The notes below the pieces were generated by a model, which was not told where the DNA came from, did not search any database, and saw only the letters and a program-made list of their open reading frames with translations. A program made the position numbers and the translations under genes. From JAGXQV01 sp964527565 (GTDB lineage Bacteria > Pseudomonadota > Gammaproteobacteria > Burkholderiales > Sulfuricellaceae): a stretch of 64,000 bases of DNA. Below are positions 7,825 through 16,857 of this stretch, piece after piece; the first letter of the stretch is position 1; every line of letters starts with the position of its first letter. Location of the stretch: assembly GCA_964527565.1 (NCBI GenBank), contig CAZGOY010000003.1:71517-135516 (forward strand), written 5' to 3'.

Positions 7825-8550
7825 TCAAGGCAAACGCCCCGCCGTCACCATGCGGTTGAACAGGATGTTGGGGGAAACCCAGGCGACGAGGTCGTCGAAA
7901 GTTTCGCGGGGAGTCCGGCTGACAAACTCGTCATCTGCATCGCTGTTTTCTGCTTCATCGGCGTCGGCGCTGACGACGATTTGCGTTCCTGCCGTATTGA
8001 AGGCGCCGAACCCATTCCTGCCATGGGAAACAACGATGGCGGGGAGCAACGTGGCCAATACGGCGCCACCGGTTGCAACACGTACCGTCGCATCGCCCGC
8101 CGAACAGAGTTCAAAGGAAACACCCGCCCTGGCAATTCCACAGCCGGTGCCGTCGTCAGTATCGGCAAACGTTGCGGTCACGCGATATGTGTAGCGATTT
8201 CCCCAGGAATCTGTCTCATTAACACCTAGTGTTGCCCAAGGTAAAACCCCGCTATTTCCGCCAGTGCAACCGGCTGGTGCCGCAATGCGCGGCCTCGCCA
8301 ATCCGGCTCCAGCAGCGCCACTTGCCAACAATGGATCCGCCGGACAGGGTAAATTGCCTTGGGTAATGGCAAACCCGATCAGCGCCTGATTGATCTCATC
8401 CAGAGCTTTTTGCGTTTCTGCCACGCGGCGCTGTTCCATCTGCGCCGAAAGCGGCATCAGCATGCCGCCCAGCAGCAGGCCGATGATGACCAGCACGATG
8501 GCCATTTCGACCAGCGAGAAACCGCGCACCTCATATTTACATGTTTTCAT
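7825..8550 (-). CDS. Type IV prepilin-like protein
   Basis: 241-residue protein with a short charged leader (MKTCKYEVRG) and FSLVEMAIVLVIIGLLLGGML, the prepilin peptidase site and N-terminal helix (Glu at +5). The globular part carries several cysteines (LPCPADP, AGCTGG, GTGCGIA, FELCSAG) that may form disulfides. It is in the same orientation as the prepilin at 5554-6210 and may form a minor-pilin set with it, now separated by accessory insertions. Confidence 0.9.
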   Translation of the reverse strand: MKTCKYEVRGFSLVEMAIVLVIIGLLLGGMLMPLSAQMEQRRVAETQKALDEINQALIGFAITQGNLPCPADPLLASGAAGAGLARPRIAAPAGCTGGNSGVLPWATLGVNETDSWGNRYTYRVTATFADTDDGTGCGIARAGVSFELCSAGDATVRVATGGAVLATLLPAIVVSHGRNGFGAFNTAGTQIVVSADADEAENSDADDEFVSRTPRETFDDLVAWVSPNILFNRMVTAGRLP

Positions 8551-8571
8551 GCACCCTACTCCTCGCCCGCT

Positions 8572-8787
8572 TCACGCAGCGCGCAACAGGTGTTTTTCGA
8601 CTTCGGCAGGTACGTGGATAACGTCAAACATTGCGGCGGGATAAAGATAGTCCTCACCGCTTTCATCCACCACGCGCACCATTCCATGCGCATTTGCATG
8701 CTCATCGCCGATAAGCTCATAGAGTTTGCGGCGCTCCAACGATGCGTCATACCCCTCATTCGTAATGCAAACAACAAATGTGCTCAT
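8572..8787 (-). CDS. Conserved small hypothetical protein
   Basis: 71-residue acidic protein MSTFVVCITNEGYDASLERRKLYELIGDEH...DESGEDYLYP. It has no membrane segment or signal. It resembles a family of small uncharacterised proteins often found near accessory genes, but no function is known to me. It lies upstream of the prepilin gene, in the same direction. Confidence 0.65.
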   Translation of the reverse strand: MSTFVVCITNEGYDASLERRKLYELIGDEHANAHGMVRVVDESGEDYLYPAAMFDVIHVPAEVEKHLLRAA

Positions 8788-8800
8788 AAATTATCCGCCC

Positions 8801-8947
8801 TAACCCGAATGTTTCATAAATTTCGACAAACCTGGTAGGAGGGGCCTTGGCCCCGAGATTTTTATCTTCTCGCGACTGAACGGAAAAGCTCGGGGCCAAG
8901 GCCCCTCCTACCGGCAAGGCTGCGGTTTTTATGAAACATGAGGGCTA
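8801..8947. repeat. REP/MITE-like palindromic element, copy B
   Basis: 147 bp. Ends TAACCCGAATGTTTCATAA and the mirrored TTATGAAACATGAGGGCTA. Inner stem GGTAGGAGGGGCCTTGGCCC pairs with its complement near 8895-8922. It lies between the Uma2 gene and the small hypothetical gene. Compared with copy C the stem differs by paired changes. Confidence 0.88.
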
Positions 8948-8948
8948 A

Positions 8949-9524
8949 TTACCCGTTTGACATCCGCACATCTTCATAAACCTCGTCCAGCGAAAAAGCA
9001 GCCTGAAAACCGTCGCAGGCGATTTCGATGCCGCCCGCATCCTCCACGACCTGATAAAGCCATTGGTCATGGTCGTTGCGCTGGTAAATCTCGATGCGCC
9101 GGGTGTCCTGCGCCACCAGCAGATAGTAGCGCAGCGAATCCAGCGTGCGATAGGCGAACAGCTTCTCGCGGCGGTCGGTGGTTTCGGTGGCGGGGGAGAG
9201 CACCTCGACGACCAGGCAGGGCGCTTCCTTGTAAAGCGGCGCGGCATCCTGCGGGTCGCAGGCGACCATCACGTCCGGGTAGTAAAAGGCTTCGCGCTGC
9301 GTCACCCGCACCTTCATGTCGCTGATGAATACGCCGCAGGGTTTGCCGCGCGCGGCGGCACGCAGATGGAAGAAAAAGTTTCCGGCGATCCGGTTATGTT
9401 TTTCCCCCGCGTCGGCCATGGCGAATACCTCGCCGGCAATGTACTCGTAGCGGATTTCGCTTTTCTGCTCACCGTCGAGGTACTCTTCGACGGAAACTTG
9501 ATGTTTACGGGCGGGAAGATTCAT
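8949..9524 (-). CDS. Uma2-family PD-(D/E)XK endonuclease
   Basis: 191-residue protein of the Uma2 family of restriction-endonuclease-like proteins. It shows the family pattern SVEEYLDGEQKSEIRYEYIAGEVFAMA, then YPDVMVACD (catalytic Asp), then LVVEVLSPATETTDRREKL (E-x-x-SPxT...DR..K). The biological role is unknown. Members are frequent in accessory DNA, often in multiple copies. Confidence 0.88.
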   Translation of the reverse strand: MNLPARKHQVSVEEYLDGEQKSEIRYEYIAGEVFAMADAGEKHNRIAGNFFFHLRAAARGKPCGVFISDMKVRVTQREAFYYPDVMVACDPQDAAPLYKEAPCLVVEVLSPATETTDRREKLFAYRTLDSLRYYLLVAQDTRRIEIYQRNDHDQWLYQVVEDAGGIEIACDGFQAAFSLDEVYEDVRMSNG

Positions 9525-9701
9525 TTCCAATGACTCCTGATGGCGCTGCGACCCGGCTAGTATAGCCTTGATAAACCGGAAATTGCCACTTGCCGCCAGT
9601 GCGCTTCTCCCCATCCGGGTAGCTTGATGGCACGGCGGGGGCATGTTACTTTAGACCATGACCAAATCGCCGCTCCACCCAGGCTTTCCCCGCTGATTCG
9701 C

Positions 9702-10724
9702 ATGGTTTTATCCGAACGCATCCATACCTACGGCCAGTTTCTGCTGAAGAAATACGGCGAGCGCGTGCACAAGATCGCGCTCGACGCGGGGTTTACCTGC
9801 CCGAACCGCGACGGCGCCAAGGGAATCGGCGGCTGCACTTTCTGCAACAACGAGTCGTTCAGCCCCAACGGCCGCACGCCGCCCACTGTCGCGGAACAGT
9901 TGGCGTCCGGTCGGCGCGCTATCGGCAAGCGCACGCGGGCGCGCAAGTTCATCGCCTATTTCCAGGCCTACACCAACACCTATGCCAAGGTGGAGCACCT
10001 GGAAATGCTCTACCGCGAAGCGTTGCAGGAGGCGGATATTATCGGCCTTTCCGTCGGCACCCGCCCCGACTGCGTTTCGGCGGAGGTATTGGACCTGCTG
10101 GCGCGCTACCAGGATCAGGGGCTGGAAATCTGCCTGGAACTGGGTTTGCAATCGGCCTTTGACGACACCCTGCGCCGCGTCAATCGCGGCCACGGGCTGG
10201 CGGAATACCGCGATACGGTGCTGGCCGCCCGCAGCCGCGGCATCCCGGTGTGCACCCACCTGATTATCGGGTTGCCCGGCGAGGGCGAGGCGCACTACCA
10301 TGCCAGCCTGGATACGGTATTGGAACTGGGCACCGACGGCATGAAACTGCATCCGCTGCACGTCGTCAAAAATACCATTCTGGCGCACCAGTGGCGCAAG
10401 GGCGAATATCAGCCGATGACGCGCGCGGACTATGTGCGCATCGCCGCCGACCTGATCGAGCGCACCCCGGCGCATATCCCTTACCACCGCATCACCGGCA
10501 CCTGCTCGCGTGCGATTCTGCTGGCACCGGCATGGTGCGCGGAAAAATGGAACGTGCTCAACGGTATCGAGGCCGAATTGCGGCGCCGTAACCGCCATCA
10601 GGGGCAGGGTGCCGCAGCACCCGCCGGAACTGCGTTGGCGCTGCCTGTCGTACAACAAGTGGAAATACGCCCGCCGCGGGTTTTTCCCAAATTCACCATC
10701 GAGGAGCTCAAACATGTCGCTTGA
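9702..10724 (+). CDS. YhcC/TIGR01212-family radical SAM protein
   Basis: 340-residue radical SAM protein. The cluster-binding cysteines sit in FTCPNRDGAKGIGGCTFCNN, a spacing typical of this family. SAM-binding segments follow (GLSVGTRPDC, ICLELGLQS, THLIIGLPGEG). Substrate unknown. ATG 9702 gives the usual N-terminus SERIHTYGQFLLKKYGERVHKI. It overlaps ubiU by 11 bases, so it is probably co-transcribed with ubiUV. Confidence 0.9.
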   Translation: MVLSERIHTYGQFLLKKYGERVHKIALDAGFTCPNRDGAKGIGGCTFCNNESFSPNGRTPPTVAEQLASGRRAIGKRTRARKFIAYFQAYTNTYAKVEHLEMLYREALQEADIIGLSVGTRPDCVSAEVLDLLARYQDQGLEICLELGLQSAFDDTLRRVNRGHGLAEYRDTVLAARSRGIPVCTHLIIGLPGEGEAHYHASLDTVLELGTDGMKLHPLHVVKNTILAHQWRKGEYQPMTRADYVRIAADLIERTPAHIPYHRITGTCSRAILLAPAWCAEKWNVLNGIEAELRRRNRHQGQGAAAPAGTALALPVVQQVEIRPPRVFPKFTIEELKHVA

Positions 10725-11715
10725 ACTGGTTTGTCCGGCGGGCAATCTGCCTGCCCTCAAGGCCGCCGTGGATAACGGCGCGGATTGCGTGTACATGGGC
10801 TTTCGCGACAACACCAACGCGCGCAATTTCGCCGGTCTCAATTTCGATGACAACGCAGCGCGCGAAGGCATACGCTATGCCCGCAACAAGGGGGTAAAAG
10901 CCCTGCTGGCGCTCAATACCTTTCCCCAGTCGGACAGTTGGGAGCGCTGGACCGGCGCCGTCGACAAGGCGGCACTTCTGGGCATGGACGCGGTGATCCT
11001 CGCCGACATCGGCCTGATGCGCTACGCGGCGCGCCATCATCCCAAGCTGCGCCTGCACCTTTCGGTGCAAGGCTCGGCCACCAATTACGAAGCGATCAAT
11101 TTCTACCGCGAGCATTTCGGCGTGCAGCGCGCCGTGCTGCCGCGCGTGCTGTCGCTGCCGCAAGTCGAGCAGGTGGTGAGGAACACCCCGGTGGAAATCG
11201 AGCTGTTCGGTTTCGGCGGGCTGTGCGTGATGGTCGAAGGACGCTGCGCGCTGTCTTCCTATGTCACCGGCGAATCCCCCAACACCGTCGGCGTGTGTTC
11301 GCCGGCCAAGGCGGTGCGCTGGCAGCAGACCGACAAGGGGCTGGAATCCCGCTTGAACGGCGTACTGATGGATCGCTACGACGAAGGCGAGAACGCCGGT
11401 TACCCGACGCTGTGCAAGGGGCGTTTCGAGGTCAACGGTGAAACCTATTACGCCATCGAGGAACCGGCCAGCCTCAACACCCTGGAAATGCTGCCGGAAA
11501 TGCTGCGCATCGGCATTGCCGCCATCAAGATCGAAGGTCGCCAGCGCAGCCCGGCTTACGTCGAGCAAGTCACCAAGGTGTGGCGGGCGGCCATCGACGC
11601 CGCCAAACGCGCGCCGCAGGGCTATCAAGTGATGCCCGCCTGGATGACGCAACTCAACAAGGTCGCCGAAGGCCAGCAGCACACCCTGGGCGCCTACAAC
11701 CGTCCGTGGAAATAA
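10714..11715 (+). CDS. ubiU: UbiU, O2-independent ubiquinone hydroxylation protein
   Basis: 333-residue peptidase-U32-family protein. UbiU and UbiV form a heterodimer with two 4Fe-4S clusters that hydroxylates ubiquinone precursors without oxygen. Candidate cluster cysteines are visible: LCVMVEGRCALSSY, VGVCSPAKA and TLCKGRF. It starts MSLELVCPAGNLPALKAAVDNGADCVYMGF, typical of the family. ubiV follows 14 bases later. It fits an organism that respires nitrogen oxides. Confidence 0.93.
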   Translation: MSLELVCPAGNLPALKAAVDNGADCVYMGFRDNTNARNFAGLNFDDNAAREGIRYARNKGVKALLALNTFPQSDSWERWTGAVDKAALLGMDAVILADIGLMRYAARHHPKLRLHLSVQGSATNYEAINFYREHFGVQRAVLPRVLSLPQVEQVVRNTPVEIELFGFGGLCVMVEGRCALSSYVTGESPNTVGVCSPAKAVRWQQTDKGLESRLNGVLMDRYDEGENAGYPTLCKGRFEVNGETYYAIEEPASLNTLEMLPEMLRIGIAAIKIEGRQRSPAYVEQVTKVWRAAIDAAKRAPQGYQVMPAWMTQLNKVAEGQQHTLGAYNRPWK

Positions 11716-11729
11716 CGAATCCGAATGCT

Positions 11730-12629
11730 ATGAAACTCTCTCTCGGCCCCCTGCTGTACTACTGGGAACAGGAAACCGTCTTCAAATTTTACGAGGACAT
11801 CGCGGCGGCGCCGCTCGATATCGTCTATCTCGGCGAAACCGTGTGCTCGCGCCGCCATACCGTGCGCACCGAGGACTGGTTCGACATCGCCGGCAAGCTG
11901 GCCGATGCCGGCAAGGAAGTGGTGTTTTCCAGCCAGGCGCTGATGGAATCGGAATCCGACCTGAAAACCCTGCGCCGCCTGGTCGACAACGGCCGCTTTC
12001 GCGTGGAGGCCAACGACATGGGCGCGGTGCGCCTGCTCTCGACGGCGAAAATCCCGTTCATCGCAGGCCCCCACGTCAATACCTATAACGCGCAGAGCCT
12101 GGCGATGCTGGCCGATCTCGGCGCCATGCGCTGGGTGATGCCGGTGGAAATGTCGCGCGCCGCGCTAAGCCACCTGCTGGCGGAAAAACCCGCCGGTATG
12201 GAAACGGAAGTCTTCTCTTACGGACGCCTGCCGCTGGCGTTTTCGGCGCGCTGCTTTACCGCCCGCCACTACAACCTGCCCAAGGACGATTGCCAGTTCC
12301 GCTGCATGGATTATCCCGACGGCCTGCGCCTGACCACTCGCGAAGGTCAGGATTTCCTGGTGCTCAACGGCATTCAGACGCAATCCGCCGGGGTCTACAA
12401 TCTGATCGCCGAACTGGACGCCATGCGCGGCATGGGGGTGGACGTGGCGCGCATCAGCCCGCAGGCGTTCCACACGCCGCGCATCGTCAAGCTGTTCCGC
12501 GAGTGCCTGGAAGGAAACATGCCGCCCGCCGCCGCCCTGCAACAGATGAAGAAACTCATGCCCGGCGAAGCGGTGGATGGCTATTGGCACGGCAAGCCGG
12601 GCATCGAAGCGCTGGCGCAGGAGGAATAG
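11730..12629 (+). CDS. ubiV: UbiV, O2-independent ubiquinone hydroxylation protein
   Basis: 299-residue partner of UbiU. It begins MKLSLGPLLYYWEQETVFKFYEDIAAAPLDIVYLGETVCSRRH. The four expected Fe-S cysteines are seen as one in ETVCSRR and three in SARCFTARHYNLPKDDCQFRC. Activity requires UbiU and probably UbiT, which is not in the window. A REP-like palindrome follows the stop and may serve as a bidirectional transcription end. Confidence 0.93.
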   Translation: MKLSLGPLLYYWEQETVFKFYEDIAAAPLDIVYLGETVCSRRHTVRTEDWFDIAGKLADAGKEVVFSSQALMESESDLKTLRRLVDNGRFRVEANDMGAVRLLSTAKIPFIAGPHVNTYNAQSLAMLADLGAMRWVMPVEMSRAALSHLLAEKPAGMETEVFSYGRLPLAFSARCFTARHYNLPKDDCQFRCMDYPDGLRLTTREGQDFLVLNGIQTQSAGVYNLIAELDAMRGMGVDVARISPQAFHTPRIVKLFRECLEGNMPPAAALQQMKKLMPGEAVDGYWHGKPGIEALAQEE

Positions 12630-12630
12630 G

Positions 12631-12775
12631 TTAACCCGAATATTTCATAAAAAGCCACCAAGCCCTGTAGGAGCGGGCTTGCCCGCGAGCTCTTGGTTTC
12701 AGCAGAGGAAAAGTCAAAATCTCGCGGGCAAGCCCGCTCCTACAGTATTTGTGGAAATTCATGAAATGTTCGGAC
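12631..12775. repeat. REP/MITE-like palindromic element, copy C
   Basis: 145 bp between convergent genes. Ends TTAACCCGAATATTTCATAA and TTCATGAAATGTTCGGAC. Inner stem TGTAGGAGCGGGCTTGCCCG pairs with its complement near 12722-12744. The stem resembles REP sequences of other Proteobacteria. Confidence 0.9.
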
Positions 12776-12782
12776 TGGCAGC

Positions 12783-13688
12783 CTACGGGTAGACTTCCGC
12801 CACGCCCGTTCCGGCAATGCGGTCGTAATAGCGCGCCCGGTAAAGCAGGCGCTTGCGACCGGCGCTGTCGTTGAAACCGGCGCGGTCGTGCAGGACGTTG
12901 TTGCAGATCAATCCCATGCCGGGATCCAGCTTGGCACGGTAAATCCAGGGGAGATCGCTCCCCAGTAGTTTTTCCAGGAAAGCCACCGCCGCCAGGGTAA
13001 GCGCATCCTGCTTCCACACGATGCTACGGGTGCGCGCGGTGTAACGCATGTGCAGGTCGCCGCTTTGCGGATGCAGTGAAAACACCGGGCCGCTTTCGTC
13101 AGGACGCGCCACGCCCCCTTCTTCGAGGCGCGCGGGGATGGTCATGGCGTCGGGTTGCATGAAGGCGCGGATGAATTCCGGGTTTTCGTCGCGCATCAGC
13201 AAATAGGCGATTTCGTGGTCCAGCAAGGCATTTTCACCGCCATCCGCCGCGCTTTGCACACAATGCAATTGCAAGCCCCAGATTTGCCGCTCCGCGCTAT
13301 TGTAGTAGCCGTCAGTGTGCCACTTGATCGGACGGTTGGTGTAGGGAATGTAGTGCTGGTGCGCTTCATCCGCCTGCACGGTGAGCGAGGTCAGGCCGTC
13401 GCCGTCGGCCAGCAGGTTGCAGTCCAGACGGGTAAGGCCGAAACGCGCGCCGAGCAGGCGCGGGATGGCCTTGTCCGAGTCATTGCCGGTCTTTCCGGCA
13501 TATACTGCCATGTTGGTCTTGCGGCAAGCCGCCACCAAGGCGCGGAATTCGCTTTCCTTCAAACGGCGCGGGTCGTCGATTTCCACCACGATGCCGCCGA
13601 TAGCGGTCGGGTAATCATTCAGCTTGCGTTCGCGCCAGCGCTGGTAGGCAGCGTCATTGGCGAGAGAAAATGGGGAGGCGGCGTTCAT
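12783..13688 (-). CDS. TauD/TfdA-family Fe(II)/2-oxoglutarate dioxygenase
   Basis: 301-residue protein. The facial-triad motif is in IKWHTDGYYN (HxD), with a C-terminal His probably in NNVLHDRAGF and an Arg in KRLLYRARYYD. TauD-like enzymes hydroxylate small substrates using 2-oxoglutarate and O2. The substrate here is unknown. Other than a small secreted protein gene upstream, nothing nearby suggests taurine use. Confidence 0.85.
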   Translation of the reverse strand: MNAASPFSLANDAAYQRWRERKLNDYPTAIGGIVVEIDDPRRLKESEFRALVAACRKTNMAVYAGKTGNDSDKAIPRLLGARFGLTRLDCNLLADGDGLTSLTVQADEAHQHYIPYTNRPIKWHTDGYYNSAERQIWGLQLHCVQSAADGGENALLDHEIAYLLMRDENPEFIRAFMQPDAMTIPARLEEGGVARPDESGPVFSLHPQSGDLHMRYTARTRSIVWKQDALTLAAVAFLEKLLGSDLPWIYRAKLDPGMGLICNNVLHDRAGFNDSAGRKRLLYRARYYDRIAGTGVAEVYP

Positions 13689-13692
13689 TGCT

Positions 13693-14046
13693 TCAGTCTT
13701 TCTCCGGGGTTTTTCTCCGGCACGGGAAGGTCTCCACCAGCGCTGCGGTGACCAGGGCGCCGGCCGGGACGTGCAGGTCATTGGGATGGCTTTTCAGGTA
13801 GCCGCCCACGGCATTGAGCAACTGCTCCTTGCGCACGTTGACCGGCGGACAATAATAGTAAAGCGAGGTGCCGGCCAAGCCATCCGATACCCCCATGACG
13901 AACCCCTCATACAGGCCGCCCTGATAATTGTTGCTGCCCGCGTGTGGCATGTGGCGGCTAAGCTCCTGCCCGGAAAACGGGGCGGCGTGAAGCGATGGCG
14001 CAATACAGCAAAACAGGGAAAACAGCAACGGCGGCATGGCTTTCAT
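13693..14046 (-). CDS. Rap1a/Tai-family secreted protein
   Basis: 117-residue protein with a signal peptide (MKAMPPLLFSLFCCIAPSLHAAP). The C-terminal block GLYEGFVMGVSDG...YYCPPVNVRKEQLLNAVGGYLKSHPND...LVTAALVETFPC matches the Rap1a/Tai domain, first known from type VI secretion immunity proteins. No T6SS effector is adjacent, so immunity is not shown. The two conserved cysteines may form a disulfide. Confidence 0.8.
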   Translation of the reverse strand: MKAMPPLLFSLFCCIAPSLHAAPFSGQELSRHMPHAGSNNYQGGLYEGFVMGVSDGLAGTSLYYYCPPVNVRKEQLLNAVGGYLKSHPNDLHVPAGALVTAALVETFPCRRKTPEKD

Positions 14047-14083
14047 GTGACCTCCCAGTCAGGTTTTCTTGTGAATTGTCCCG

Positions 14084-15364
14084 TCAGCTTACCAGCTTGA
14101 TATTTCTCCTGTAAATGCGAAAGGCAAATAATAGATTCGCTTCCAGCAGCAGCATGGAGGCCGCGAAAACTGCCGCCGCCGGCCAGATCAACCAGGGTTG
14201 CAGGCTGGACAGCGCCAGCACGGGCATGGCGCAAAAGTGCAACCACATCTGGCGGCGCATGGGCTTTTCCGGCAGGATTTCCTTCATGTTCGGCACCTTG
14301 GCGATGCCGGTCAGCTGGCTTTGCAGGTGGAACCAGATCAGGAAGGGGACAATTTTGTATAACATGCCGTTGACCACGGAAACGGCGAAACCGCCGATGA
14401 ACAGGGTGCCCAGGAGAAAGGGATAGCCCGGCCAGACATCCAGCTCCGGCACGATCTGCCCGGCCATCCACAGCGCCAGCGCCAATGGCAGCGAAACCAT
14501 GCCGTAGCGCCAGAACAGCAGGGTGACGTCCGACACTTTGCGCCGCCGCAGTCTCTGCAGGCGCAGGGTGGCGACCGCGTACAGCGCGAAGCCCAGCGCC
14601 AGGAATCCGCCCAACACGACATGGATTGCCGCCCCGGCCAGTAGCGCCAGCGTCCAGCCCAGCAATAACCCGAACAGGCCGCTGGTCAACCAGCCAGTGA
14701 GCGGCTTGGGGTAGGCGGGAGTCAGTTGGAACATCGGCACTACCTGATAGGAAACGCTGACCACCAGCAGGCCGACCCAGCCCAGCAAGCCCCAGGCGAG
14801 ATGAAAGGTGGTGAACTGCACGCGGTTGACGATCCACCAGCCCCAGCCATGGTTGCTGGCCAGCATCACCCCCAGTGTTGCTGCGATGGTCAGCGCCAGC
14901 AAGGCCAGGCGCATGCCGCGCGAGGTGGGGTTGCTCGTGGCGCGCGTCAGGCTGTACGCCGCCGCGCTGATAAACAGGACGAACCCTCCCCCCAGCAGAA
15001 ATGTGGCTGCCTGCATCAGTTGGCCAGCGCCCAGCAGAAAACCGCCTGCCAGCGCCAGGACGCCGGGAACCAGCAAGGCCAGCACGCCGAGGGAAACTTC
15101 TTGTGGCCGTGCCACAGGCGCCCCCGCTACCACCGGCAACATCTGGAACAGGGCGCCCAGCATGGCGAAGCCGAGGAAACCCAGCGTCATCAGGTGAGTG
15201 AGCGCCAGCGCCGGCGGCAGCCAGCGGCTGTCGAACAGGGAGGGGCCGTGCCACAACATCAGCAATGCAGCTGAGAAAGCAAACAGCGGCGCGGCGAGAA
15301 AAAAGCGTAGCGGCACCAATATCGGCGGTGCCTGCTCGAAGGACAGGCCGGCTTGGGGTGTCAT
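14084..15364 (-). CDS. 12-TM membrane protein of the NO-metabolism cluster (NnrS-like/heme-copper relative)
   Basis: 426 residues with about twelve hydrophobic segments. It starts after LSFEQAPPILVPLRFFLAAPLF. Histidines lie within membrane segments (THLMTLGFLGFAMLGALFQ and TTFHLAWGLLGW), as in heme-binding NnrS/NorB-like proteins. It is the distal gene of a minus-strand cluster with DUF2249 and hemerythrin proteins, divergent from norCB. This suggests a role in NO handling or NO reductase maturation. The exact function is not established. Confidence 0.75.
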   Translation of the reverse strand: MTPQAGLSFEQAPPILVPLRFFLAAPLFAFSAALLMLWHGPSLFDSRWLPPALALTHLMTLGFLGFAMLGALFQMLPVVAGAPVARPQEVSLGVLALLVPGVLALAGGFLLGAGQLMQAATFLLGGGFVLFISAAAYSLTRATSNPTSRGMRLALLALTIAATLGVMLASNHGWGWWIVNRVQFTTFHLAWGLLGWVGLLVVSVSYQVVPMFQLTPAYPKPLTGWLTSGLFGLLLGWTLALLAGAAIHVVLGGFLALGFALYAVATLRLQRLRRRKVSDVTLLFWRYGMVSLPLALALWMAGQIVPELDVWPGYPFLLGTLFIGGFAVSVVNGMLYKIVPFLIWFHLQSQLTGIAKVPNMKEILPEKPMRRQMWLHFCAMPVLALSSLQPWLIWPAAAVFAASMLLLEANLLFAFRIYRRNIKLVS

Positions 15365-15394
15365 GATTTCACGATTTGAAAGCTTGGCGCCGGT

Positions 15395-15649
15395 TCAGGA
15401 ATGGTTCTTGACGTTGTCCTGTTCCTGGCTTTTGCGCCACACCAGAAACTCGAACAACTCGTCGCCGCTGGCGTGGGTGGCGTGCTCAAAACCGCGTTTG
15501 GCGAGCAGGGGGTAGAGCAGGCACGGTTCGCGCGTGTGGATGACATGCAGGCGCTGCCCCGCTTCCAGGCGCGCGGCTTCTTCGAGGACGTTTTCCAGCG
15601 GCAACGGCGGTTCCAGGCCGCGCACGTCAATGACCCGGTCTTCTGCCAT
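15395..15649 (-). CDS. DUF2249-domain protein
   Basis: 84-residue TusA-like small protein: VIDVRGLEPPLPLENVLEEAARLEAGQRLHVIHTREPCLLYPLL...FEFLVWRK. DUF2249 proteins are common beside NO-detoxification genes and hemerythrins, but their biochemical role is unproven. It ends 30 bases before the 12-TM protein gene and follows the hemerythrin gene by 12 bases, so one operon is likely. Confidence 0.88.
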   Translation of the reverse strand: MAEDRVIDVRGLEPPLPLENVLEEAARLEAGQRLHVIHTREPCLLYPLLAKRGFEHATHASGDELFEFLVWRKSQEQDNVKNHS

Positions 15650-15661
15650 CGGCGCCGCCGT

Positions 15662-16099
15662 TCAGTTTACGGCGCGCAGGCGTTCCAGTACCTGCGGCAC
15701 CTCGTCGGCCAACATCTGGTCGGCCATGCGGTAGAGTATCTGTTCTTCCTTGAGGTTGTGCTGCTGCATCAACACCAGCAGGGTTTCCGCCTGCCCGAGG
15801 AAGTCGTCGCTGTCATGCTTTTCCACAGCCTGCGTCATGGCTTCGAAGAGGGAGCGCATCTGCTGATGCTCCATGCGCATCACCTGGGTCGGCCCCATGG
15901 ACATGCCGGTACGCTCTTCAAAAGCGGGAAACAGGGCGTCCTCTTCCATGGCGAAATGGTGGCGCATGGCTTCGAGAAAGGTCCCGAGGCTTGCAGAGAT
16001 GTTTTCCCAGTCCTTCCCGCCGCCCGCTTCTTCGGCGAGCGCGAATAGCTCGTCGCAACGGTGGTGATCGGAGGACATGTAATCGCTGATGGTTTCCAT
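15662..16099 (-). CDS. Hemerythrin-domain protein
   Basis: 145-residue four-helix HHE protein. Di-iron ligand candidates: DHHRCDELF (helix 1), MRHHFAMEEDALFPAFE (H..x.E/H), RMEHQQM, and QQHNLKEEQILY. Such proteins bind O2 or NO, or repair iron centres, as YtfE does. It is the first gene of the minus-strand cluster and shares its upstream region, with the palindromic FNR/Dnr-type box, with norC. Confidence 0.9.
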   Translation of the reverse strand: METISDYMSSDHHRCDELFALAEEAGGGKDWENISASLGTFLEAMRHHFAMEEDALFPAFEERTGMSMGPTQVMRMEHQQMRSLFEAMTQAVEKHDSDDFLGQAETLLVLMQQHNLKEEQILYRMADQMLADEVPQVLERLRAVN

Positions 16100-16180
16100 T
16101 GCTTAATATCCGTTTGCGCGCCTGTTCGGCACGAGGTTTCTAAAGATGCCGCCCATTCTTGAGGAACGGCATTTCAATAT

Positions 16181-16198
16181 CCTTGACCTACGTCAAGG
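16181..16198. promoter_or_regulatory. FNR/Dnr/NnrR-type operator between hemerythrin and norC genes
   Basis: Perfect inverted repeat CCTTGACCTACGTCAAGG, with a TTGAC-N4-GTCAA core close to the FNR/Dnr consensus TTGAT-N4-ATCAA. It is 83 bases upstream of the hemerythrin ATG and about 190 bases upstream of norC. NO- or O2-responsive activation in both directions is inferred from this placement. Confidence 0.75.
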
Positions 16199-16388
16199 AT
16201 GGCGCGGATGCATTGCAATACATTGCACCCTGCCATAAGGGGGCGGGCTGCGGCCAGCGTTCGACGAGCAATGTGGGAGGTAGCCTATGCATAAATGTGT
16301 ATGCTCCGCATATATTTAGCAACACGCATTATCTAGCAAGCATTCAAGAACGATCTTTCTTGGAATTCAACTTTAAGGAGGGAAGTAC

Positions 16389-16814
16389 ATGAGCCAAGCT
16401 TTTACCAAGTCAATGGCGCGAAATATCTTTTTCGGGGGGACAACATTCTTTTTCCTGTTGCTCGTCGCCTTGACTTTCGACACCATGCAGGTCCTGCCAA
16501 AGCGGGATCACCGCGAAAACATCACGCCTTCCGTCGCAAACGGCAAGGAAATCTGGGAAAAGAACAACTGCGTGGGCTGCCATAGCATTCTTGGCGAAGG
16601 TGCCTATTTCGCACCTGAACTGGGCAATGTGTACGCCCGCCGCGGCCCGGAATTCATCAAAGCCTGGATCAAGGCGCAACCCACCAACTCTCCGGGCCGC
16701 CGCCAGATGCCGCAGTTCAACCTGAGCGAGCAAGAGCTGGACGACATGGTCGCCTTCCTGAAGTGGACGGGCGAAATCGATACCGCCAAGTGGCCGCCGA
16801 ACATTGAAGGCTAA
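16389..16814 (+). CDS. norC: NO reductase cytochrome c subunit NorC
   Basis: 141-residue membrane-anchored cytochrome c. One N-terminal TM helix (NIFFGGTTFFFLLLVALTF) is followed by a heme c site CVGCH at residues 61-65 and an axial Met candidate in RRQMPQF. It passes electrons to NorB for 2 NO to N2O. A strong AAGGAGGG site precedes the ATG. norB follows after 43 bases. Confidence 0.96.
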   Translation: MSQAFTKSMARNIFFGGTTFFFLLLVALTFDTMQVLPKRDHRENITPSVANGKEIWEKNNCVGCHSILGEGAYFAPELGNVYARRGPEFIKAWIKAQPTNSPGRRQMPQFNLSEQELDDMVAFLKWTGEIDTAKWPPNIEG

Positions 16815-16857
16815 GTCATCGCCATTACACCCATTTCTTGAGACTTAGGAGGAAACT

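Noticed and set aside
16159..16392. Open frame in the 5' region of norC
   Set aside because: It runs through the operator and ends over the norC start; no homology recognised.
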